Source: Clostridia bacterium | GTDB lineage: Bacteria > Bacillota > Clostridia > Oscillospirales > CAG-272 | NCBI GenBank assembly: GCA_017386965.1 | Contig: JAFOGE010000209.1 | Span: forward strand, 1-5,360 | Length of the DNA stretch: 5,360 bases | Direction: 5' to 3' | Shown here: one piece after another, positions 1 through 5,360 of the stretch | Position numbering within the stretch: position 1 is the first letter of the stretch | How the letters are laid out: each line of letters starts with the position of its first letter | The notes under the pieces: generated by a model | Database searches by the model: none | What the model was told of the DNA's origin: nothing | What the model saw: only the letters and a program-made list of their open reading frames with translations | Position numbers and translations under genes: made by a program

Positions 1-25
1 GAGTAACGGATTTTTGATCGCTCAT
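1..25 (-). CDS. Start of an unidentified downstream gene (partial)
   Basis: An ATG at 23-25 on the minus strand, preceded by an AAAGGA site, opens a frame of eight codons, MSDQKSVT, before the window ends. It begins 35 bases after the TGA that closes the full-length recJ frame, so it is probably the next gene of the same operon. Eight residues are too few to identify it. In some Firmicutes recJ is followed by nucleotide-metabolism or stringent-response genes, but nothing here shows that. Confidence 0.5.
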
Positions 26-32
26 AATGGGA

Positions 33-40
33 TCCTTTCT
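33..40 (-). promoter_or_regulatory. Ribosome binding site of the partial downstream gene
   Basis: AGAAAGGA on the minus strand ends 7 bases before the ATG at 23-25, which supports a genuine start codon there. Confidence 0.5.
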
Positions 41-46
41 TTGGAA

Positions 47-72
47 GGGGTAACGCCCCGTCAATTACGGGG
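47..72 (-). repeat. Two competing short hairpins at the end of recJ
   Basis: CCCC at 56-59 on the plus strand can pair either with GGGG at 47-50 (4-bp stem) or, as part of CCCCGT (56-61), with ACGGGG at 67-72 (6-bp stem, 5-base loop). The second encloses the recJ TGA. No U-tract follows, so it is not a typical intrinsic terminator. Such short G/C stems may be fortuitous. Confidence 0.3.
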
Positions 73-252
73 ACTGCTCTTGCGCATCTGGGATTTCAGC
101 CGATGCAGAATCGACGATTTTTCCAGATTGGTTTTTGAGGTGTGGAAATAGAATTCAAAGACGTACCGATCCTCCGCAGGCTCGGTGACACCGCAAATCT
201 GCAGCTCTTGCATGATGCGGATGATAAATTTCAGCTTTACGTATCCGATCCC
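61..252 (-). pseudogene. recJ: In-frame remainder of the RecJ C-terminal domain after the TAA
   Basis: Continuing in the recJ frame beyond the TAA at 253-255 gives 63 sense codons and a TGA at 61-63. The peptide contains YVKLKFIIRIMQELQICGV followed by KTNLEKSSILHRLK. This is the pattern expected at the end of Firmicutes RecJ proteins: a winged-helix-like segment, then a K-x-x-L-E-x-S motif. No start codon with a ribosome binding site is visible here, so it is unlikely to be an independent gene. The next gene starts 35 bases after this TGA, a normal operon spacing, whereas it would be 227 bases from the TAA. The simplest reading is a recent nonsense mutation or sequencing error in recJ; stop-codon read-through is the alternative. 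Confidence 0.8.
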
Positions 253-2265
253 TTAGACGCCGTGAGCGCGGAGAAGCATCAGAATACGTCGGATCGGGAA
301 TACTGTTTTTCCGCTGCGAAACTCTCTGCGCAAAAGCGTATAGACCTGCGCCATATCCTCCCGCGTTGGAATCAGATCCTCCTCCGAGGTCAGCTCTCCT
401 CCCTGACGGATCTGCTCGTATCGTTCCTTCTCCAACTGATACTCTGCCTCATAAGCCTGTGAGGGATGAAGGTCCTGTATCAAAAGCTGCAAAGAGGTAA
501 TTCCACGGAACTCGTTGACGTTGAGTTGGAACAGAAGATCCACCTTATCCATCAGCTCGATCTCCAGCTTTGCGGCGTTGACATTAAACCAAACCGCACT
601 CATCTCAATCCCGTTCTTTTGGACCGTAAGCTTTGTATGCTTCCCGCCGCCCATTGGAAGCACGCGCAAAACGGTAGCTTCCCGTAAGACAAAGGTAGGA
701 ACCGGGTTGGAAACGCCGAAAGGCTCCATGCGAGAAATCTCGGTAGCGAGATTCATGTGAAGATCATGTGCCTCCACCTCACAATCGGCGTCCAGGCAAG
801 CACAGAAGGAATCCTCTCCCAAATGCTCGATGGCATATTGGTTGATCCTTGCTCGGAATTCCTCGATCATGCATCTGCGCACGGTCAAACCGGCAGCCAA
901 TTCGTGTCCGCCAAAGCGAACCAACGAATCCTCACAAGCGGTCAATGCCTCTACCAGATTCATCCCCTTAATGCTGCGGCCGGAGCCCTTGCCGATGTCG
1001 TCCTGCGCAGGATAACCGCGCGTAGCGCCGTCAAAGGAGATCAGAATGGAGGGCAAGCCATAGCGCTCGGTAATGCGCGAGGACACGATTCCGATAATTC
1101 CCTGCTGCCACGTATCATCGTCGATCACAATGACGCGATCCCGATTCAGGTCAATCTCCTTTTCGATCTTTTTGTATGCCTGCTCTGCGATGCGGTTTTC
1201 CTCGACCTGCCTTGCGAGATTCAACTCGCAAAGCTGCTCCGCATAGGTGCGAGCGGTTTCCGGGTCTTCTGCGAGCAAAAGCTCTACGGCGATCGAGGCA
1301 TTGCTGACACGCCCTGCCGCATTGATGCGCGGCGCAATCACGTAACCGATGAATCCGGAGTTGATTTTTCTCTTTTTTCCGCCCCTTGAAGAAGCGCTTT
1401 GATCCGAAACGGCATCAAAGAGCGCACGCAATCCGGGACGCTTCGTATTCTCCAGAAGCTGCAATCCAAGCTTAACGATCAAGCGATTTTCATCCACGAT
1501 CGGCATAACGTCGGCGATCGTTCCGATCGCAACAAGATCTGCATAATCCTTGCAGACCTGTCGAACGCCGTCCAGCTCAGAGCGTCCTTGATCACGACAT
1601 TCCGCTATTTCGATGGCACAGATCACCTTAAAGATCACGCCGACACCGGCAAGCTCGGGAAAGGGGTAGGTATCATCCGAACGGTGCGGATTGACCACCG
1701 CACAAGCATTCGGCAGATCTGCACGGCATTCGTGATGGTCGGTCACCACCGTGTCGATGCCAAGGCTCTTTGCATACTCGATCTCTGCATTCGCAGTAAT
1801 TCCGGTATCCACCGTGATCATCAGATTCACGCCGCGCTCTGCGAGGCGATCGATGGAAGGCTCGGAAAGACCGTAGCCCTCCCGTATGCGACTGGGTATG
1901 TAATAGCCGACGTCCCCTCCCTTGGAGGTCAGGTACAAGTATAGCAAACTGACAGAGGTTACTCCGTCAACGTCATAATCTCCGTATATGGCGATTTTTT
2001 CGCCCTTTTCAAGTGCAGAGCGGATTCGCTTGACTGCAAGCTCCATATCCTGCATCCCGTAGGGATCGTGAAGCTGGGTTTCCTCTTGCTGCAGAAATAC
2101 GCGGACCTCTTCGGCACTTTTGTAGCCTCTCGTATAGAGCAGGCGTGCCATCACCTCAGAAAATCCCGTTTCCTCTGCAAGGCGACGGACGGACGCATCT
2201 GCTTCCGCATCTCTTGCCGGATAGCGCAGCGACCACATCTTCTGCTTTCGTTTTTGTTCACTCAT
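253..2265 (-). CDS. recJ: Single-stranded-DNA-specific 5'-3' exonuclease RecJ, ended early by an in-frame TAA
   Basis: RecJ degrades single-stranded DNA 5' to 3' with a two-metal DHH active site, in recombinational repair and mismatch excision. All core motifs are present in the 670 residues: DYDVDG (96-101), TVDTG (151-155), TDHHE (175-179), GTIADVMP (248-255), PRINAAGR (312-319), then the DHHA1 domain with WQQGIIGIVSSR (386-397), GSGRS (427-431) and FGGHELAAG (451-459). An OB-fold-like region lies at about 500-600. Many RecJ proteins have WH at the start of the DHHA1 motif; here it is WQ, which is not a known catalytic position. A Lys/Arg-rich loop (about 290-302) precedes PRINAAGR. The frame stops at TAA (253-255), but the same frame continues 63 codons with clear RecJ C-terminal sequence to a TGA at 61-63. 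The natural product would thus be about 734 residues. Catalytic domains are complete, so the shortened protein may still be a nuclease; loss of the C-terminal domain could weaken DNA or partner binding. Confidence 0.93.
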   Translation of the reverse strand: MSEQKRKQKMWSLRYPARDAEADASVRRLAEETGFSEVMARLLYTRGYKSAEEVRVFLQQEETQLHDPYGMQDMELAVKRIRSALEKGEKIAIYGDYDVDGVTSVSLLYLYLTSKGGDVGYYIPSRIREGYGLSEPSIDRLAERGVNLMITVDTGITANAEIEYAKSLGIDTVVTDHHECRADLPNACAVVNPHRSDDTYPFPELAGVGVIFKVICAIEIAECRDQGRSELDGVRQVCKDYADLVAIGTIADVMPIVDENRLIVKLGLQLLENTKRPGLRALFDAVSDQSASSRGGKKRKINSGFIGYVIAPRINAAGRVSNASIAVELLLAEDPETARTYAEQLCELNLARQVEENRIAEQAYKKIEKEIDLNRDRVIVIDDDTWQQGIIGIVSSRITERYGLPSILISFDGATRGYPAQDDIGKGSGRSIKGMNLVEALTACEDSLVRFGGHELAAGLTVRRCMIEEFRARINQYAIEHLGEDSFCACLDADCEVEAHDLHMNLATEISRMEPFGVSNPVPTFVLREATVLRVLPMGGGKHTKLTVQKNGIEMSAVWFNVNAAKLEIELMDKVDLLFQLNVNEFRGITSLQLLIQDLHPSQAYEAEYQLEKERYEQIRQGGELTSEEDLIPTREDMAQVYTLLRREFRSGKTVFPIRRILMLLRAHGV

Positions 2266-2270
2266 GTTTA

Positions 2271-2276
2271 CACCTC
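2271..2276 (-). promoter_or_regulatory. Ribosome binding site of recJ
   Basis: GAGGTG lies 5-6 bases before the ATG at 2263-2265 on the minus strand, supporting that start. No in-frame start with a better site is seen upstream: the frame is closed by a TAG 27 bases after the end of the FAD gene. Confidence 0.75.
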
Positions 2277-2282
2277 GGGGAA

Positions 2283-2304
2283 TTCAGATCCAACGGCATC
2301 TGAA
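2283..2304 (-). repeat. Perfect 7-bp inverted repeat in the recJ leader
   Basis: TTCAGAT and ATCTGAA flank an 8-base loop. In RNA the stem can extend by two G-U pairs at its base. It ends 6 bases upstream of the recJ ribosome binding site. There is no run of U after it, so it is not a standard intrinsic terminator. It could be an operator-like palindrome, an RNA stability hairpin or a modulator of recJ translation; the sequence does not decide between them. Confidence 0.5.
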
Positions 2305-2373
2305 CCCTCATTTCTCACTTTCATTCATAATCCGTATGCAATTCTAACGCAACCAAATTTTTTCAAAAGAGAT

Positions 2374-4014
2374 TCAAAACTGCTTTTCCGGTGCAAAGAC
2401 CGCCATCAGAGCGAGAGCTGATCGAAGACCGTCCACCGCCGCACTGGTAATGCCGCCGGCATATCCAGCTCCTTCTCCGCAAGGATAGATTCTCTCGTGT
2501 CCGATCCCTGCCCGTGTCACAGGATTTCGTAAGATGCGCAAGGGCGCAGACGTCCTGGTTTCCGGTGCCGTCAGGACCGCATCCACACAGTCAAAGCCGG
2601 ATAGCTTTCTGCCAAAGGAGCGAAATCCGTTCCGCAAGGAAGAAAGAACGTACTCCGGAAAGATCTCCGAAAAATCTGCGCAGGTCACCATGCCATCGCG
2701 ATAGGAGGGCAAAATTTTGGAGGGAGCCGTTCCGCGCTTTCCTTCCAAAAAGTCCCCCATCGTCATAACAGGAGCAAAATAGCCTCCGCCTCCGGCGAAA
2801 AAGGCGGCTCTCTCCAGTCGTCTTTGAAATGCGATCGCACCAAGGGCAACGCTTCCGTCGATCGGTTCCACATCCTCACAACGAATGGACACTGCAACCG
2901 CGGAATTCGCATTCTTTCCGTCCCTGGCATGATAGCTCATTCCGTTGACCACAAGGCCTCCTTCCTCGGAGGCAGCCGCTACCACCTCTCCACCCGGACA
3001 CATGCAGAAGGTATAAACGCCTCTCTCTCCGGTGGTATCCGACAAGGCATATTCAGCGGGGCCGAGATTGGGATGCCCTGCGAGAGATCCATAGAGCGCA
3101 GCATCGATATTCTTTTGCAGATGCTCAACACGAACGCCAACGGAAAAGGGCTTGGGTTCGATGGCATAATTTTTTTGCAAAAGCCTTTGGTAGGTATCTC
3201 TGGCGCTGTGTCCGGGTGCCAGAATCACCGCACTGCACGGAATTTCTCCGTGAGAGGTCAAAACGCGAAGGCCATCCGGAAGCTCCTCAATATCGTCCAT
3301 TCTGCAACGGTACCGAACCTCCCCGCCCAGGCGCTGAATCTCCGTAAGAATGGAGGAAACCACAGTTCGAAGACGGTCCGTCCCCACGTGTGGCTTTGCC
3401 TTGACCAAAATATCCTCCGGAGCACCGAATTGAACCAGGGTCCGAAGCACCAACGTGCAGTACGGATCCTGAATGCGCGTGATCAGCTTTCCATCGGAGA
3501 AGGTTCCTGCCCCTCCTGCGCCAAATTGAATATTGGACTCCGTGTCTAAAACACCGTTTTGTCGAAAACGCGCAACGTCGCGCACACGCTCCTCCACGGA
3601 AGGGCCGCGATCGATCAGGATCGGTCGGTATCCGTTCTGTGCCAGGAGCAAGGCTGCAAAAAGGCCTGCCGGCCCCATACCGACCACGAGCGGCGGATAG
3701 GGAGAGGTCTTGGTTCCGTAAACGGGAAGCAGGGACTCCTCCTCCAAAATGCGGGCATCTGCCTTTGCAAGAGCCGAGGCAGATGGAGGGGTCTTGCATT
3801 CCCCTTCTGCCAAGACGGTACAAACGAAGCGAATATCCTCCCGCCGTCTTGCATCAACAGACTTTTTATAAAGCCGAAAATGAAGCGTGGAGGTTGGAAT
3901 ACCCGCCCGCTTCATTTTGGTTTCGGCCTTTTTTAGAATCTCCTCCTCAGCGGAATCCACCGAAACGCGAATTCCGCTGATGAGAAGCTGTAAGCGCGTT
4001 CTTTTATCGCTCAT
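2374..4014 (-). CDS. FAD/NAD(P)-dependent oxidoreductase, COG2509 (uncharacterised FAD-dependent dehydrogenase) type
   Basis: This 546-residue flavoprotein is predicted to be cytosolic, as no signal peptide or membrane helix is visible. The N-terminal domain (about 1-75) ends in KKSVDARRRED (50-60), a pattern I associate with the COG2509 family. A Rossmann FAD-binding start follows at 109-117 (VVGMGPAG, glycines 112, 114, 117) with the acidic ribose-binding position D135 in LIDRG. A glycine-rich stretch, FGAGGAGTFSDGKL (164-177), is characteristic of the same family, and the C-terminal FAD motif PCGEGAGYAGGI lies at 511-522. Length is normal for the family. The substrate is unknown; members are annotated only as dehydrogenases or oxidoreductases. 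It overlaps the small CdaR-like gene by 4 bases (ATGA), so it is cotranscribed with the c-di-AMP synthase. Family knowledge places similar genes near cdaA/glmM in some Clostridia, though I cannot verify that here. The gene ends in TGA and looks intact. Family assignment is firm; the reaction is not known. Confidence 0.9.
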   Translation of the reverse strand: MSDKRTRLQLLISGIRVSVDSAEEEILKKAETKMKRAGIPTSTLHFRLYKKSVDARRREDIRFVCTVLAEGECKTPPSASALAKADARILEEESLLPVYGTKTSPYPPLVVGMGPAGLFAALLLAQNGYRPILIDRGPSVEERVRDVARFRQNGVLDTESNIQFGAGGAGTFSDGKLITRIQDPYCTLVLRTLVQFGAPEDILVKAKPHVGTDRLRTVVSSILTEIQRLGGEVRYRCRMDDIEELPDGLRVLTSHGEIPCSAVILAPGHSARDTYQRLLQKNYAIEPKPFSVGVRVEHLQKNIDAALYGSLAGHPNLGPAEYALSDTTGERGVYTFCMCPGGEVVAAASEEGGLVVNGMSYHARDGKNANSAVAVSIRCEDVEPIDGSVALGAIAFQRRLERAAFFAGGGGYFAPVMTMGDFLEGKRGTAPSKILPSYRDGMVTCADFSEIFPEYVLSSLRNGFRSFGRKLSGFDCVDAVLTAPETRTSAPLRILRNPVTRAGIGHERIYPCGEGAGYAGGITSAAVDGLRSALALMAVFAPEKQF

Positions 4015-4208
4015 ACAAGCGCTCCCGCAGTCGCCGTAGCATCCTCGGGCGGAAGCTCCTTATGCGATTCCTTGGCATTGAAGATCAAGAACCAAAGCAC
4101 CATCGCCAGGAGCAGGCAAAACAAGCGCGGCAAAACACCCCAACGGCGAAATCTGTTTCTTGCGGTTTCCTTGGGGGCCATCATATGGCCAACGACATTT
4201 TTCTTCAT
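4011..4208 (-). CDS. Small single-pass membrane protein resembling the N-terminal anchor of CdaR/YbbR
   Basis: This 65-residue protein has a basic N-terminus (several Lys/Arg in residues 2-28), one transmembrane helix at about 26-44 with the core LFCLLLAMVLWFLIFN, and a short polar tail. The LLLAxxLWF pattern and the position right after cdaA match the membrane anchor of CdaR, the extracytoplasmic regulator that binds CdaA. CdaR proteins normally carry several YbbR domains after this helix; none is present, and there is no room because the next gene begins in an ATGA overlap. Predicted topology is cytoplasmic N-terminus with about 20 residues outside. Upstream is GGAGAAGGG, but its AAGG core ends about 13 bases before the ATG, further than ideal; an upstream rare start (ATT) or coupling to cdaA is possible. 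The frame is also continuous with cdaA across its TAA. The CdaR link is inference from position and helix pattern; a CdaA partner role is untested. Confidence 0.72.
   Translation of the reverse strand: MKKNVVGHMMAPKETARNRFRRWGVLPRLFCLLLAMVLWFLIFNAKESHKELPPEDATATAGALV
4022..4026 (-). promoter_or_regulatory. Ribosome binding site for the FAD oxidoreductase gene, inside the preceding gene
   Basis: GGGAG on the minus strand sits 7 bases before the ATG at 4012-4014 and lies within the last codons of the small membrane protein. The start codon overlaps that gene's TGA as ATGA, so translation of the two genes is probably coupled. Confidence 0.65.
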
Positions 4209-4235
4209 AAACGCAATTTTCCCTTCTCCGTTTGC

Positions 4236-5288
4236 TTATTTTTTGTCCTCTTGGATCGTTTGGGATCGGTTGGTTTGCGTAAAAGCAGAATCCTCAACCG
4301 AAAGCTGATCCGGATCTTCTGCGATAAACTCCTTGATCTGCTCCTCAAAATCCTCGGCCAACTGTCTTGCTTCCTCGCGAGGAGGCTTGACCTCAGCGAT
4401 GCTATCCAGCATCTTCAGGTATTCCTGACGCATATTCGCACGCTTCTTCCGCAAGTAAGCCTTGCCCGCAATATAAGTCATCAAAATATCCTTCAGGGTG
4501 TCCTCGTCGAGCTGCCGCAAAAGCTTTCCGTTTTGAGCAACCGAAACGATTCCGGTCTGCTCCGAAACCACCACAACAAGTGCGTCGCTGACCTCAGTAA
4601 CGCCAACCGCGGCGCGGTGACGGGTTCCCATGGTTCCAAAATTGGTTTTTCCACGATTGGAGGGCAAAACGCAGCTTGCGGCGTAAATGCGCATATCACG
4701 AATGATCACGGCGCCGTCGTGCAGCGGCGATTTGTCATAGAAAAGATTCTGTAAAAGCTTTGAGGAAACCTCTGCATTCAAAACGGTTGCCCCCTCTGTG
4801 TAATCTCCAAGCTTTGTCAATCCCTCAAAGACGATCAGCGCGCCCGTGCGGTGATCGGACATTGTGAAAACCGCATCGACGGTCGCCTGCGTTAAAGCCT
4901 CGGCCTGATGAATCTTCTTCTTGGAAATGGTATTGCTCCCCGGATTGATCAGCGTATGATTTCCCAAATGCTCCAGTGCATCACGCAGCTCCGGCTGGAA
5001 AAGAACAACGATGCAGAAGAAGGCTGCCGCCGCAAAGATCTCTGCGATGTAGGAAAGTGCAGGAAGCTTGGCCAGAAACGCAATCGCGCCAAAGAAAACG
5101 ACCGCCGCCAGTCCCAGAAGGACTCTTCCCTCACGTCTGTTCTTGCAAAACCGATAGAGCTGATACAGAACGAAGGCCAACAAAAGAATGTCCAAGACAT
5201 CTACCCATCCCATTGAGCGAACAGGCGCAACAATATATTTCATAGCAAATGCGGAAATATGGTCCAGGACCATCTTCAAAACATCCAT
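4236..5288 (-). CDS. cdaA: Diadenylate cyclase CdaA (membrane-bound c-di-AMP synthase)
   Basis: CdaA condenses two ATP into cyclic di-AMP, the second messenger that controls potassium/osmolyte transport and cell-wall homeostasis in Firmicutes. The 350-residue protein has three hydrophobic segments (about 30-47, 55-73 and 79-97) ending in the family signature FQPELR (97-102). A cytosolic DAC (DisA_N) domain follows at about 125-270. Both catalytic motifs are intact: DGA at 191-193 within PLHDGAVI, and GTRHRAA with RHR at 223-225. By family knowledge these residues bind ATP and metal. The ATG at 5286-5288 is preferred over an upstream GTG because of the GGAGG site. The protein is longer than the roughly 270-residue Bacillus CdaA: residues 271-350 form a charged, probably helical tail with an acidic, Gln/Thr/Ser-rich end. 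It heads the cluster, followed 27 bases later by a CdaR-like small protein, which matches the usual cdaA-cdaR order. The TAA stop is in the same frame as that downstream gene. Identification is secure. Confidence 0.96.
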   Translation of the reverse strand: MDVLKMVLDHISAFAMKYIVAPVRSMGWVDVLDILLLAFVLYQLYRFCKNRREGRVLLGLAAVVFFGAIAFLAKLPALSYIAEIFAAAAFFCIVVLFQPELRDALEHLGNHTLINPGSNTISKKKIHQAEALTQATVDAVFTMSDHRTGALIVFEGLTKLGDYTEGATVLNAEVSSKLLQNLFYDKSPLHDGAVIIRDMRIYAASCVLPSNRGKTNFGTMGTRHRAAVGVTEVSDALVVVVSEQTGIVSVAQNGKLLRQLDEDTLKDILMTYIAGKAYLRKKRANMRQEYLKMLDSIAEVKPPREEARQLAEDFEEQIKEFIAEDPDQLSVEDSAFTQTNRSQTIQEDKK

Positions 5289-5295
5289 AGCTCTT

Positions 5296-5300
5296 CCTCC
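5296..5300 (-). promoter_or_regulatory. Ribosome binding site that fixes the cdaA start
   Basis: GGAGG on the minus strand lies 7 bases before the ATG at 5286-5288. This consensus Shine-Dalgarno decides the start. The reading frame stays open 10 codons further upstream to a GTG at 5316-5318, but that GTG would place this ribosome binding site inside the coding sequence. Confidence 0.85.
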
Positions 5301-5347
5301 AAAATAACCGGATTGCACGCAGCGGTGTCGGAAAATCTCGATAGCTT

Positions 5348-5358
5348 ATTATATTATA
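5348..5358 (-). promoter_or_regulatory. Probable -10 region of the cdaA promoter (two overlapping TATAAT boxes)
   Basis: Read on the minus strand, the window edge contains TATAATATAAT, which is two perfect -10 hexamers sharing one T (5353-5358 and 5348-5353). Either would start transcription roughly 45-60 bases before the cdaA start codon. The matching -35 box would lie beyond the right edge of the window, so the promoter cannot be completed from this sequence. An AT-rich run can produce such boxes by chance, but its position upstream of the first gene of a tight cluster is right for a vegetative (sigma-A type) promoter. Confidence 0.5.
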
Positions 5359-5360
5359 TC

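Larger units (their letters stand above)
2266..2373 (-). promoter_or_regulatory. 108-base gap before recJ: leader with possible weak promoters
   Basis: This is the only sizeable gap in the cluster. Two weak sigma-A-like candidates are visible on the minus strand. One is a TAGAAT -10 (2341-2346), whose nearest TTGAAA (2361-2366) is only 14 bases away. The other is TTGCGT (2347-2352) spaced 17 bases from TATGAA (2324-2329). Neither is convincing. The gap also holds an inverted repeat and the recJ ribosome binding site. I see no U-tract terminator for the upstream gene, so read-through from the FAD gene into recJ is likely. Confidence 0.25.

Noticed and set aside
253..255. Selenocysteine or pyrrolysine recoding, or a reassigned stop code, at the recJ stop
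   Set aside because: The codon is TAA, not TGA or TAG, and TAA also ends cdaA directly before a separate gene with its own Shine-Dalgarno-like site. Nothing suggests a variant code.
757..1389. Long open frame on the plus strand opposite recJ
   Set aside because: It lies antisense to conserved RecJ motifs, has no good ribosome binding site and a composition expected from the reverse of a coding strand. The other plus-strand frames at 142-462, 1399-1944 and 2068-2421 are rejected for the same reasons.
253..2265. DHH-family c-di-AMP phosphodiesterase (GdpP-like) instead of RecJ
   Set aside because: There are no N-terminal membrane helices, PAS or GGDEF-like domains. The RecJ-specific PRINAAGR motif, the OB-like region and the Firmicutes RecJ C-terminus identify it as RecJ.
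2283..2304. Intrinsic terminator after the FAD oxidoreductase gene
   Set aside because: The stem is only 7 perfect pairs, A/T-rich, and is followed by CCCCGAGG rather than a U-run.
2824..3549. 241-codon plus-strand frame opposite the FAD oxidoreductase
   Set aside because: The minus strand carries clear COG2509 motifs through this stretch; the plus-strand product resembles no family I know.
4062..4754. 230-codon plus-strand frame opposite cdaA and the small membrane protein
   Set aside because: It is antisense to the DGA and RHR motifs of CdaA and has no independent support.
5289..5318. GTG start extending CdaA by 10 residues
   Set aside because: The GGAGG site at 5296-5300 lies inside this extension and points to the ATG at 5286-5288; the extension has no membrane or conserved feature.

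Overview
All recognisable genes in this window lie on the minus strand and read right to left. The gene set suggests a chromosomal core region of a Firmicute, most likely a Clostridia/Oscillospirales-type bacterium. The grounds are a CdaA-type diadenylate cyclase followed by a CdaR-like membrane protein, a clostridial-style COG2509 FAD protein, a RecJ with a Firmicutes-like C-terminal region, and strong GGAGG-type ribosome binding sites. There is no rRNA, tRNA, CRISPR array, insertion sequence or phage gene.

Layout in transcription order: (1) 5289-5360, a short leader with overlapping consensus -10 hexamers; (2) 4236-5288, cdaA, a membrane-bound c-di-AMP synthase with complete DGA and RHR motifs and a long charged C-terminal tail; (3) 4011-4208, a 65-residue single-pass membrane protein resembling only the N-terminal anchor of CdaR (YbbR), with no YbbR domain; (4) 2374-4014, a 546-residue FAD/NAD(P)-dependent oxidoreductase of the COG2509 type, overlapping the previous gene by ATGA; (5) a 108-base gap with a perfect 7-bp inverted repeat and possible weak promoters; (6) 253-2265, recJ, the single-strand-specific 5'-3' exonuclease; (7) 61-252, the rest of the RecJ C-terminus in the same frame after an in-frame TAA; (8) 1-25, the first eight codons of another gene, not identifiable.

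The cluster looks like one operon or two closely coupled ones. cdaA, the small membrane protein and the FAD gene are tightly packed. recJ has its own short leader and ribosome binding site. CdaA makes c-di-AMP, a regulator of osmolyte and potassium balance and of the cell wall. The small protein is placed where CdaR normally sits. RecJ acts in recombinational repair. The usual third gene of the cdaA locus, glmM, is not in the window.

Most of the window is ordinary core genome. The two points most worth a second look are the in-frame TAA that cuts recJ 63 codons before its natural end, and the CdaR-like protein reduced to its membrane anchor. I see no convincing new defence or mobile system.
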